From contig JBCCNL010000009.1 in NCBI GenBank assembly GCA_039025855.1, forward strand, positions 30,562-94,561: a DNA stretch of 64,000 nucleotides. The letters are read 5' to 3'. The notes below the pieces were generated by a model. That model was not told the origin of the DNA. It saw only the letters and a program-made list of their open reading frames with translations, and made no database searches. This document shows positions 18,239-26,333 of the stretch, piece after piece; within the stretch, counting starts at the first letter, position 1, and every line of letters begins with the position of its first letter. Both the position numbers and the translations under genes were made by a program. Source of the stretch: JBCCOW01 sp039025855 (GTDB lineage: Bacteria; Planctomycetota; Phycisphaerae; Phycisphaerales; Phycisphaeraceae).

Positions 18239-19555
18239 CTACACCCACATCCCAAGCACCAGCCCCGCGTGACGCGCCCACACCTGCATCACCCGCCGAG
18301 CCTCCGGCGTCGGCAGCTCATTGCACCGACCCCGCGCCTGCACAATCCGACGACCCGCCACCACCACCTCCAGCGTCAACACCGGCTCCACGCCCCCCTC
18401 CGTCGTCCGCGTCATCGAATAAATCGCCGAGAACCCCCGCGCACACGAATCCGCATAGCTCGCCACGCAGTGACGCATCGCTCGACCCTCCGCCAACAGC
18501 TCCCGCGAATCGCACAACTCGCGCACCCGCCACAACACCTTCCGCCGACCCGTGCCCTCCACACGCGACAGCCCCGCGATCCCGCAAGGCTTCCACGACC
18601 GCGGCACGTGCTGCACCGACCCCCGCGCCAGCCGACCATGCCACTGCCGAACCTGCCGCAGCAACGTCTCCGGTGACCGCCCCTGCATCGACAAGTTCGG
18701 CTGCGCCGGCCCCGGCTCCACCAACCGTCCCTCCACCAGCATCGCCGGCTGCGCGCGGTGCCGACGGTCATGCAGATAGTCCACGATCGGCCCAACCTGC
18801 GCCCGGTCCAGCATCGGGTGCGCAACAAAGAACCGCGCCACCGTCAACCAGAACGCGTCCCGCCTGAAGTTCGTCCCCATCGGCGACTCCAGCAACACCG
18901 TCACCAACCGATCGTCCGCACCCATCGCCCGCAACTGCGCCCACCGCAGCGCCTGCAAGATCGTCAGCGTCGCCGGCGCCTCCTGCAGGAGGTGCGCCGC
19001 CCGCCGCGTCAGCTCCAACGGCAATCCAGGCGCTCCCCGCAGGCTCTTGCCCTGACCCAGCCGGATGTACCACCGCTGCTCAACCGCCGCCGACCGCTTC
19101 GACCGGTTGAACCACGCCGAACCAAAGCACGCCGGCACCGGGTATCGGCAAAACAGATGCGCCGCCAACGACGCAAACTGCCGCTCCACATTGTGCGTCC
19201 GCGGCACCCACCCCGCCGGCGACCGCACCCAGTGACGGTGCTGCACCGACAGCTGCCCCAGCCCATACAGATACGAGGCATCCGGCATCGGCCAACCCGC
19301 TCGCCGTTCCCCGCTCCGCTTCAGCAGCTTCGTCGACTGCACCGCCTCCCACAGCACCGCCACCGCCTCCACGCAACCGGGCGTCCGATGCTTCTCCGGC
19401 ACCTCCTGCAGCAACAGCGACGACGCAAGCTCCCGCTTCTGTGCCGCCTTCTTCCGCTTCATCAACTCACGCAACCGCCGGTCGCGGTCGTCCTGACCCC
19501 GCTTCCGCTCCCAACGGCGAACCCGCTGGGCCTTGATATCTCGCTCTACAGCCAT
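18239..19555 (-). CDS. PcfJ-like protein
   Basis: The ATG preceded by GGGGAGG gives 438 aa; the frame runs further upstream but without protein-like sequence. The N-terminus is very basic (RVRRWERKRGQDDRDRRLRE). The C-terminal quarter matches the PcfJ family: LWRVRELCDSRELLAEGRAM, RHCVASYADSCARG, FSAIYSM and LTLEVVVAGRRIVQARGRCN. PcfJ was named from the conjugative plasmid pCF10, and homologues occur on integrative elements and bacterial chromosomes. No conjugation genes are nearby, so a mobile origin is possible but not shown. Biochemical function is unknown; the conserved His-Cys pair (RHCV) may be functional. Confidence 0.78.
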   Translation of the reverse strand: MAVERDIKAQRVRRWERKRGQDDRDRRLRELMKRKKAAQKRELASSLLLQEVPEKHRTPGCVEAVAVLWEAVQSTKLLKRSGERRAGWPMPDASYLYGLGQLSVQHRHWVRSPAGWVPRTHNVERQFASLAAHLFCRYPVPACFGSAWFNRSKRSAAVEQRWYIRLGQGKSLRGAPGLPLELTRRAAHLLQEAPATLTILQALRWAQLRAMGADDRLVTVLLESPMGTNFRRDAFWLTVARFFVAHPMLDRAQVGPIVDYLHDRRHRAQPAMLVEGRLVEPGPAQPNLSMQGRSPETLLRQVRQWHGRLARGSVQHVPRSWKPCGIAGLSRVEGTGRRKVLWRVRELCDSRELLAEGRAMRHCVASYADSCARGFSAIYSMTRTTEGGVEPVLTLEVVVAGRRIVQARGRCNELPTPEARRVMQVWARHAGLVLGMWV

Positions 19556-19906
19556 AGGACAACCTCCCCGCCACACACGGGGTAAACAAACCAAAGCAAA
19601 ACCTTGCACCGCACACGCAGCCAATCCCAACGGGATCAGCCCGCGTGCCCAACGCAACGCCCGCACCGGTTCAGACCACGGCTACCCCGGAACGCCTCAG
19701 CTGTCGAAAAAACCGATCAGCCAGACCCAAGACCGCAACCCGAACGCGCGGGCCCCACTGGGCTCCGTCGTGCGTTCAAACTCAATGGGCTAGGGGTCAT
19801 GGCCAAACTCCAGACATCAAAAAAGGGAACAAGCCGCTAACAACATATCAATCCACACGACCGCCACAACCCCAAACCTCCAACACCACGCCTAAAAAAC
19901 CACGCG
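19556..19906. other. Intergenic stretch without a supported gene
   Basis: About 350 bp between the PcfJ-like start and purE. Only the GGGGAGG site for PcfJ is clear. A 13-codon frame at 19800 (MAKLQTSKKGTSR) has AGGGG before it but is too short to call. No tRNA cloverleaf, array or strong hairpin was seen. Confidence 0.4.
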
Positions 19907-20410
19907 TCAATCCTCCAGTGACAACTCCACCCCCGTCGCCTTCGCCGCCTGCTCCGCCCGGAACGCCTCGACCTTCTCCCGCAGCCCATCATCCGTCGCC
20001 GCCAGGATCTGAACCGCCAGCAGCCCCGCGTTTGTCGCCCCCGCCTCCCCGATCGCCAGCGTCCCCACCGGCACCCCCGCCGGCATCTGCGCAATCGACA
20101 ACAACGAATCCACCCCCGACAACGCCCGGCTCTTCACCGGCACCCCCAACACGGGCACCGTCGTCTGCGCCGCAATCATCCCCGGCAGGTGCGCCGCGCC
20201 CCCCGCCCCCGCAATGATCACCCGGTACCCCGCACCCGCCGCGTCCGCCGCAAACGCGTTCATCCGCTCCGGCGTCCTGTGAGCCGACACCACCTCTGCC
20301 ATGTAGCCCACCCCGAAACGCTCCAACACCTCCGCCGCCTTCCGCATCGTCGGCCAGTCCGACGAGGACCCCATCACCACCGCAACCAGCGCGTTCGTTG
20401 TGTCTGCCAT
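19907..20410 (-). CDS. purE: N5-carboxyaminoimidazole ribonucleotide mutase
   Basis: This 167-aa class I PurE catalyses the CAIR-forming step of purine biosynthesis. The motifs are clear: VVMGSSSDWPTM, VSAHRTPERM with the catalytic His, IAGAGGAAHLPGM, GVPVKSRALSGVDSLLSI and QMPAGVPVGTLAIGEAGATN. The class I enzyme normally needs PurK, which is not adjacent. It lies 21 bp downstream of pyk on the same strand and may be co-transcribed. The extended C-terminal tail is usual. Confidence 0.96.
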   Translation of the reverse strand: MADTTNALVAVVMGSSSDWPTMRKAAEVLERFGVGYMAEVVSAHRTPERMNAFAADAAGAGYRVIIAGAGGAAHLPGMIAAQTTVPVLGVPVKSRALSGVDSLLSIAQMPAGVPVGTLAIGEAGATNAGLLAVQILAATDDGLREKVEAFRAEQAAKATGVELSLED

Positions 20411-20431
20411 CCCCGCAATCTACCGCACCGC

Positions 20432-21994
20432 TCACTTCGCGTGCCACGTCAACCGGCAAACATCCCCCACATAATGCACCCGGATCTTGTTCGTCACCCC
20501 AGGCGTCCCCAACGGCTCACCCTGCACAATCACCACCGCGTCCCCCGCCTCCGCCCACTGGTTCCCCAGCAACAACCGATCGATCGCCTCAATGAACGAC
20601 GCGTTCGCGTCCGGCGGCGTCGGCCTCGGCATGAACACCGGCACAATCCCGAAATACAAACTCATCTGTCGCAACGCCGTCGGGTTCGAACTCACCGCCA
20701 CCACCGGCATCGGCAGCCGCCGCTGCGCCAGGTACCGCGCCCCGCCCCCCAACTCCGACCACGTCACCACATACCGCGGATGCAGATCCCGGCACAACGC
20801 CTCCACCCCCCGCGCCACACCCAACGGCCGATACTTGCTCTGCTCCTGCTTCGTCGGCAACGACACCCGCAGCTCCAACTCCGCCGCATACCGCTCCGCC
20901 TTCTCCGCCGTCTTCGCCATCACCCCCACCGCACGCTCCGGCCACGCCCCCACCGCCGTCTCACCACTGAGCATCACCGCGTCCGCACCGTCCAAAATCG
21001 CGTTCGCCACATCGCTCACCTCCGCACGCGTCGGCGTCGCCGACTGGATCATGCTCTCCAGCATCTGCGTCGCCACAATCACCGCCTTCCCACGCTCGTG
21101 GCACGCCCCGATGATCCGCTTCTGCAGCACCGGCACCTCCGCCAAATCCATCTCCACCCCCAGGTCCCCCCGCGCCACCATCACCGCGTCCACCTCATCA
21201 ATGATCGAGTCCAACTCCCGGATCGCCTGCGGCTTCTCGATCTTCGCCACCAACGGCAGACGCGTGTGCGACCGCATCCCCCGGTGGTCCCGCCCCAACC
21301 CCCGCAGCATCTCCTTCAACCGCTTCACATCCTCCGCCCGCCGCACAAAACTCAACGCCAAATAGTCCACCTCGTGCGCCACCGCCCACGCCGCACACTG
21401 CTCGTCCCACTCCGTCAACGCCGGCGCAGAAATCTCCGAGTCCGGCAGGTTGATCCCCTTCTTCGACGTCACCAACCCACCCACCAGCACACTGCAAATC
21501 AGCCGCGGGTCGCCCGGGTTCCGCCCGTCCTCGTCCGTATCCCCCGCCCCCACCCGATCCGTCACCAGCATCCGGATCGCCCCGTCATTAATCAGTAACC
21601 GATCCCCCGGCTCCACCTCTTCGACCATCTTCGGATACGTCGTCCCCAGCGTCACCACCCCCGTCTCCCCATCCCGCGACGCCTCCACATCCCGGGCCGT
21701 CAGCTCCACATGATCCCCCACCGACAACGCGATCCCTTCCCCCGGCACCGTCGTCACCCGGATCTTCGGCCCCGACAAGTCCCCCAACACCCCGATCGAC
21801 ATCCCCGTCTCCGCCGCCGCCTTCCGCACCAACCGCAGCGTCGCCTCAAAATCCTCAAACGTCCCGTGCGAAAAGTTCAGCCGAAAACAACGCGCCCCCG
21901 CCTCGATCAGCTTCACCAACACCCCCACCTCCCGCGTCGCCGGCCCCACCGTCGCCAGAATCTTCGTCAACAACAACGGCGTCGCATGTTCCAA
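20432..21994 (-). CDS. pyk: Pyruvate kinase
   Basis: Pyruvate kinase makes pyruvate and ATP from phosphoenolpyruvate and ADP, the last step of glycolysis. Motifs include LTKILATVGPATRE, RLNFSHGT, GDLSGPKIRV, the active-site block LPLVAKIEKPQAI, MVARGDLGVEM, and the C-terminal allosteric domain ending in TNKIRVHYVGD. The start is inferred to be TTG at 21992-21994, because AGAGGA lies 8 bp before it; a TTG 24 bp upstream lacks this. Length is 520 aa. The frame runs divergent from the polysaccharide deacetylase across a REP-like hairpin. Confidence 0.95.
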   Translation of the reverse strand: MEHATPLLLTKILATVGPATREVGVLVKLIEAGARCFRLNFSHGTFEDFEATLRLVRKAAAETGMSIGVLGDLSGPKIRVTTVPGEGIALSVGDHVELTARDVEASRDGETGVVTLGTTYPKMVEEVEPGDRLLINDGAIRMLVTDRVGAGDTDEDGRNPGDPRLICSVLVGGLVTSKKGINLPDSEISAPALTEWDEQCAAWAVAHEVDYLALSFVRRAEDVKRLKEMLRGLGRDHRGMRSHTRLPLVAKIEKPQAIRELDSIIDEVDAVMVARGDLGVEMDLAEVPVLQKRIIGACHERGKAVIVATQMLESMIQSATPTRAEVSDVANAILDGADAVMLSGETAVGAWPERAVGVMAKTAEKAERYAAELELRVSLPTKQEQSKYRPLGVARGVEALCRDLHPRYVVTWSELGGGARYLAQRRLPMPVVAVSSNPTALRQMSLYFGIVPVFMPRPTPPDANASFIEAIDRLLLGNQWAEAGDAVVIVQGEPLGTPGVTNKIRVHYVGDVCRLTWHAK

Positions 21995-22049
21995 ACCAGT
22001 CTTCCTCTCAGACAGCAAACCCGCCGCATCCTAACGACCAGCCCCCCAT

Positions 22050-22077
22050 AAAGCCCGGGCGTCGCCACGCCCGGGCT
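22050..22077. repeat. REP-like perfect hairpin (AAGCCCGGG class)
   Basis: AGCCCGGGCGT-CGCC-ACGCCCGGGCT is a perfect 11-bp stem with a 4-nt loop in the divergent gap between pyk and the deacetylase. It cannot be an end-of-gene terminator there. It shares arms and loop type with the hairpin near 26.29 kb. Confidence 0.75.
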
Positions 22078-22133
22078 CCGCATAACCAAAACCTCATCCC
22101 CCACCCGCCCCCTTCCCGATCTTCAACTTACCC

Positions 22134-23171
22134 ATGCATCACATCCCACATCCCACATCCCACATCTCACATCCCACCGCTCCGCGGTGCTTCACCATCG
22201 ACGTCGAAGACCTCTACCACACCCAGGCCGCCCGCCCCCTCTGCCCACCCCACACCTGGGACCAACAACCCGCCCGCCTCGAACAAACCCTCGACCAACT
22301 CCTCGAACTCCTCGACCAATACCAGACCAAAGCCACCCTCTTCGTCCTCGGCCACGCCGCCAAACGCCACCCCCAACTCGCCCCCCGCGCCGCCGCCCTC
22401 GGCCACGAAATCGCCTCACACGGCCACAACCACACCACCCTCAACCAACTCACTCCACACCAATTCAAACAAGACCTCCTCACCGCCAAACACCGACTCG
22501 AAGACCAGACCGGCCAACCCGTCCTCGGCTACCGCGCCCCCTCCTTCTCCCTCACGCCACACACCGCCCACTGGGCCGCCCCCCTCATCGCCCAGACCGG
22601 CCACACCTACGACTCCTCAATCTTCCCCACCACCCTCCGCAAGACCCACGCCTTCCCCCACGCCCCCACCACCCCCTTCCCCCTGCTCCAATACCTCAAA
22701 CAAACCCTCTCCACATCGAACATCGAACATCGAACATCCGACATCCAGGAACTCCCCCCCCTGACCTACCAACTCCACACCCCTCTCAAACACTTCCAAA
22801 AACAAAAGCCCGCAGAAGCCAAAGGATTCTGCGCGGCTCTCCCCGCCGCCGGCGGCGCCTACCTCCGCTTCTTCCCCACCGCCTACACCGCCGCCGCACT
22901 CAAACAAGCCGCCCTACACCACCGCCCCGCCATCCTCTACACCCACCCGTGGGAACTCGACCACACCGCACCCCGATTCCCCCTCCCCTTCAAACAACGC
23001 ATCCGCACCTATCACAACCAACACAAACTCCTCCACCGCTTCCACCGCCTGCTCTCCCGCTTCCCCGCAACCCCCACTTCCCCCTGGCTCACCTGCGCTC
23101 AACTCGCCCAACCGCTCACCACAGGCCATCCCGCGTCAGCGGGGCGGGGCCTCACCAAATCCGCCGCCTGA
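22134..23171 (+). CDS. Polysaccharide deacetylase, PEP-CTERM/XrtA-associated type
   Basis: After a repeat-derived N-terminus (HHIPHPTSHISHPTAP), conserved sequence begins at FTIDVEDLYH. The deacetylase metal site is the DVED Asp plus SHGHNH. GYRAPSFSLTP, YDSSIFP, GGAYLRFFPTAYTAAA and ILYTHPWELD match the PEP-CTERM-locus deacetylase subfamily (TIGR03006/DUF3473 type), which helps make exopolysaccharide in exosortase bacteria. Two repeat-like insertions interrupt the fold: a 7-bp array (residues ~194-205) and a REP-like hairpin (~225-235). No Shine-Dalgarno is visible before the ATG. A heptamer gain or loss would shift the frame. Confidence 0.85.
   Translation: MHHIPHPTSHISHPTAPRCFTIDVEDLYHTQAARPLCPPHTWDQQPARLEQTLDQLLELLDQYQTKATLFVLGHAAKRHPQLAPRAAALGHEIASHGHNHTTLNQLTPHQFKQDLLTAKHRLEDQTGQPVLGYRAPSFSLTPHTAHWAAPLIAQTGHTYDSSIFPTTLRKTHAFPHAPTTPFPLLQYLKQTLSTSNIEHRTSDIQELPPLTYQLHTPLKHFQKQKPAEAKGFCAALPAAGGAYLRFFPTAYTAAALKQAALHHRPAILYTHPWELDHTAPRFPLPFKQRIRTYHNQHKLLHRFHRLLSRFPATPTSPWLTCAQLAQPLTTGHPASAGRGLTKSAA
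22142..22176 (+). repeat. 7-bp tandem array 1 (five CATCCCA-type units)
   Basis: Units are CATCCCA three times, CATCTCA, CATCCCA, in exact 7-bp register, starting 8 bp after the deacetylase ATG and translated as its N-terminus. The same unit occurs around the four-helix-bundle gene near 62 kb. Confidence 0.85.
22714..22748 (+). repeat. 7-bp tandem array 2 (five CATCGAA-type units)
   Basis: Units are CATCGAA three times, CATCCGA, CATCCAG, in exact 7-bp register, inside the deacetylase coding sequence and read as SNIEHRTSDIQ. It separates two conserved parts of the enzyme. Confidence 0.85.
22806..22838. repeat. REP-like imperfect hairpin inside the deacetylase gene
   Basis: CGCAGAA and TTCTGCG pair around GCC-AAA-GGA, flanked by AAGCC on the left and GGCT on the right. 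This is the same AAGCC...GGCT plan as the intergenic hairpins, and it is translated as part of QKQKPAEAKGFCAALP. Confidence 0.5.
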
Positions 23172-23205
23172 TCCACCCCCCCACGCGGGTTACCATCCCG
23201 CGCAA

Positions 23206-25308
23206 ATGACCCGGACCACGCCGCCCCACCCCACTCACGACTTCACCTGGGACCACCTCCCCCAGCACTGGTCCGACGCCCCGTTCTTCGGCAACGGCAC
23301 CCTCGGGGCCATGCTCCTCCAACACGACGACCACACCCTCCGCCTCGAACTCGGCCGCGGCGACGTCCAGGACTACCGACCCCCCGAAGAGCTCGACGTC
23401 ATCTTCGGCCGATGCCGACTCCCCGTCGGCCACTTCCTCATCCACTACCCCCACCCGATCACCGCCAATCACTGGCGGCTCTCCCTCCAAAACGCCCGCC
23501 TCCAGGGCACCGTCGCCACCGCCGACGCTCACACCCACACCCTCGACCTCCTCGTCGCCGCCACGCAACCCATCATCCGCTTCCACACCCAAGGCCAACC
23601 CGACATCACCTTCGTCCCCGGCAACCCCACCCCACCCCGCCAAGCCTTCCACACCCAACGCAACTCGCCGCCCCGGTTCCTCGTCCCCGACGACTACGAG
23701 CCCAACCCCCCCGGCACCCTCGACACCTCCAACCCGGACACCCCCCTCTGGCACCAGCCCCTGCTCCGCGGAGGCGACACCGCCGTCGCCTGGCAACACA
23801 CCGACGACACCCTCTACACCACCGTCCAACACAACCCACCCAACACCGACGCCAACACCCTCGAACAAGCCCGCGACGCCACCGCTCACGCCACCACCCA
23901 CGACGCCGACCTCCTCGCCCAACACGCCGACTGGTGGAACGCCTACTACCCCATCTCCTCCGTCGAACTCCCCGACGACCCGGACTGGGAAGCCTTCTAC
24001 TGGCGACAGGTCTACAAGCTCGGCTCCGCCTCCCGCGCCGGCGGACCCATCATGGACAACCAAGGCCCCTGGCTCCAGGAAACCCCCTGGCCCATGCTCT
24101 GGTGGAACCTCAACGTCCAGCTCGCCCACTGGCCGCTCTACACCGCCGGCCGCTTCGAACAAGCCGCGCCCCTCCCGCAGCGACTCGAACAGTTTCAACA
24201 CCACCTCATCCACAACGTCGCCCCGCAATACCAGCACGACTCCGCCGGCCTCAACCGCGAGTCCTGCCAACAACTCCGCTCTAACCCCGTCGCCCAGCCC
24301 GCCCCACACACCGACACCACCCCCAACGGCAAGCCCATCGAAATCGGCAACCTCCTCTGGACCCTCCACAACCTCTGGCTCCACGCCATCCATGCCGACG
24401 ACGACGACCTCCACCAACGCCTGCTCTTCCCACTGCTCCGCCGCGCGGTCAACTACCACCTCCACTTCCTCACCGAACACCACGGCAAACTCCGCCTCCC
24501 CCCCACGCACTCACCCGAGTTCATCAACGAAGCCGTCGAAGACTGCACCTACGACCTCGCCCTCCTCCGCTGGGGCTGCCGCCAGCTCCTCAACTCCGCC
24601 CAACACCTCCACCTCAAAGACCCCCTCGCCCCACGCTGGCAAGACGTCCTCGACCGACTCATCGACTACCCCACCGACGAGGGCGGCTACAGGGTCGGCT
24701 CCAATCAGCCCTTCAATAAAGGACACCGCCACTACTCCCACCTCCTCCAGGCTTACCCCCTCTACGACATCCACCGCGACCAGCCCGACGCCTGGCCGAT
24801 CGTCAAGCAATCCCTCAATCGCTGGCTCTCCTTCGAGTCCGGCAAACAGGGCTACACCTGGACCGGCGCCGCCTCCCTCTACGCCGCCTTCGGCCACGGC
24901 AACGACGCCCTCGACATGCTCAACGGCCTCAAACCCTTCCTCCAACCCAACACCCTCTACCGCGAAGCCGGGCCCGTCATCGAAACCCCCCTGTCCGCCA
25001 TGCAGTGCATCCACGACCTGCTCATCCAGCATCACAACGGCGCCGCCGAACTCCTCCCCGCACTCCCCGACGCTTGGACAAACCTCCGCTTCACCAACCT
25101 CCGCCTCCACCACAACATCCACGCCTCCCTCACCCTCGCCCAAGGCCAACTCCAACACGCCCAACTCACCACCCACCGCCCCCAAACCCTCCGCCTCCGC
25201 CTCAATGCCCACGTCCGCCCCGAACACCTCCCTCCCGACACGCTGATCGAAAACCAAACCGCCACCCTCCAACTCCAACCCCACCAACCCCTCGAACTCC
25301 AACCCTAA
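23206..25308 (+). CDS. GH95-like six-hairpin glycoside hydrolase
   Basis: The 700-aa protein resembles the GH95 (alpha-L-fucosidase/galactosidase) architecture. It has an N-terminal beta domain with APFFGNGTLGAMLLQHDD, then an (alpha/alpha)6 barrel with WWNLNVQLAHWPLYTAGRFE, LRLPPTHSPEFINEAVEDC, GHRHYSHLLQAYPLYDI and WTGAASLYAAFGHGNDAL, and a short C-terminal beta domain. The acidic residues of HSPEF and NEAVED lie where GH95 catalytic residues are expected, but the match is loose. No signal peptide is visible, so it may act on imported oligosaccharides. It sits 34 bp after the deacetylase. Confidence 0.75.
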   Translation: MTRTTPPHPTHDFTWDHLPQHWSDAPFFGNGTLGAMLLQHDDHTLRLELGRGDVQDYRPPEELDVIFGRCRLPVGHFLIHYPHPITANHWRLSLQNARLQGTVATADAHTHTLDLLVAATQPIIRFHTQGQPDITFVPGNPTPPRQAFHTQRNSPPRFLVPDDYEPNPPGTLDTSNPDTPLWHQPLLRGGDTAVAWQHTDDTLYTTVQHNPPNTDANTLEQARDATAHATTHDADLLAQHADWWNAYYPISSVELPDDPDWEAFYWRQVYKLGSASRAGGPIMDNQGPWLQETPWPMLWWNLNVQLAHWPLYTAGRFEQAAPLPQRLEQFQHHLIHNVAPQYQHDSAGLNRESCQQLRSNPVAQPAPHTDTTPNGKPIEIGNLLWTLHNLWLHAIHADDDDLHQRLLFPLLRRAVNYHLHFLTEHHGKLRLPPTHSPEFINEAVEDCTYDLALLRWGCRQLLNSAQHLHLKDPLAPRWQDVLDRLIDYPTDEGGYRVGSNQPFNKGHRHYSHLLQAYPLYDIHRDQPDAWPIVKQSLNRWLSFESGKQGYTWTGAASLYAAFGHGNDALDMLNGLKPFLQPNTLYREAGPVIETPLSAMQCIHDLLIQHHNGAAELLPALPDAWTNLRFTNLRLHHNIHASLTLAQGQLQHAQLTTHRPQTLRLRLNAHVRPEHLPPDTLIENQTATLQLQPHQPLELQP

Positions 25309-25318
25309 ACCAACCCCG

Positions 25319-26260
25319 TCACTTCACCCGCTCCGCCAACCGCTTCACCCGCCGACCCATCTTCTCCAACTCCCCCTCCAACTCAATCAACTCGTCCTCC
25401 ACCGCCAACGCCCCGTCCGCCCCGCGGTTCTTTTCTCTTTCCAGTTCCTCCTGCTCCGCCCGCGCCTCGTCCATCGACGCCAGGATCACCCCGATGAACA
25501 AGTTCAGCATGATCATCGTCCCCAGCATCACGAACGACACAAAGTAAGCCGCCCCCACCACCGGCATCGCCCTCGGCTCATACCAATCCTCCCCCACATA
25601 CTCCCCGATCCTCGGCGGCGGATACGCCACCGTCCCATACATCTGCGCGTACATCACGTCCGTCCAGTCCTCCAGCGTCACCACCCGGAAAAGCGACAAC
25701 AACGCCTTCTCCAAGTTTAAAAAGTGCACCGGGTCGTTCGACCGGAACAGAAACACCCCCAGCACCGCGTAGATGTAAAACATCAGCGCCAACAATACCC
25801 CCACATACATCATCGACGGCAAGCTCTTCAACAGCGAACCCACCAACAACTGCAGCTTCGGCACCGCCGACACCAGCCGCAGCGCCCGCAGCACCCGCGC
25901 CAGCCGAAGCACCGCCGCGTACTCCGCGTGCAACGGCAGAAAACACACCACCACAATCGAGAAATCGAAGATGTTCCACGGGTCGTAGAAATAGCGGTAC
26001 CACCGCTTCCCGTGCGCGACCATCTTCAACAACGCCTCCACCACAAACACCCAGATGATCACCTGGTCCAGACCGTGCAGAAACGTGCCGTACCGCTCCA
26101 TCGCCGCCGGGTACGTCTCCACCCCCACGACCACCGCCGCCAGCAGGATCACCCCCAGAATGACATTCCCGAACCACGACGCCTCCACCCACCCCCGCAC
26201 CACCCCCACCCAACCCGCCGCCTCATCCACATACCGCTCCTCGTCGCGCATGCCCGGCAC
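25319..26260 (-). CDS. Voltage-gated ion channel, bacterial NaV-like
   Basis: This is a single-repeat six-helix channel subunit of 313 aa. S1-S3 span residues ~30-105. S4 reads RLARVLRALRLV, with Arg at every third position (the voltage sensor). S5 follows (MMYVGVLLALMFYIYAVLGV). The pore loop has TLEDWTDVMY, where NaChBac-type channels have TLESW. S6 is VSFVMLGTMIMLNLFIGVIL. The C-terminus is a charged coiled coil (EEELEREKNR; LIELEGELEKMGRR) that would tetramerise the channel. Na+ selectivity is likely but the extra Asp could favour Ca2+. It ends 10 bp from the convergent glycosidase. Confidence 0.9.
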   Translation of the reverse strand: MPGMRDEERYVDEAAGWVGVVRGWVEASWFGNVILGVILLAAVVVGVETYPAAMERYGTFLHGLDQVIIWVFVVEALLKMVAHGKRWYRYFYDPWNIFDFSIVVVCFLPLHAEYAAVLRLARVLRALRLVSAVPKLQLLVGSLLKSLPSMMYVGVLLALMFYIYAVLGVFLFRSNDPVHFLNLEKALLSLFRVVTLEDWTDVMYAQMYGTVAYPPPRIGEYVGEDWYEPRAMPVVGAAYFVSFVMLGTMIMLNLFIGVILASMDEARAEQEELEREKNRGADGALAVEDELIELEGELEKMGRRVKRLAERVK

Positions 26261-26286
26261 TATACCGACGCGCTACCCGCCCACTA

Positions 26287-26313
26287 AAGCCCGGCCGTAG
26301 CCACGGCCGGGCC
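26287..26313. repeat. REP-like perfect hairpin (AAGCCCGG class)
   Basis: GCCCGGCCGT-AGCC-ACGGCCGGGC (26289-26312) is a perfect 10-bp stem with a 4-nt loop, preceded by AAA. It lies between the glycosyltransferase stop and the ion-channel start. It matches the 22.05-kb hairpin in plan. Confidence 0.7.
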
Positions 26314-26333
26314 CACCCACCAAACACCCCAAC

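Noticed and set aside
19800..19841. 13-codon peptide gene MAKLQTSKKGTSR
   Set aside because: AGGGG lies upstream but the frame is too short and no family or attenuator structure was seen.
22142..22748. CRISPR array
   Set aside because: Units are 7 bp with no spacers or cas genes.
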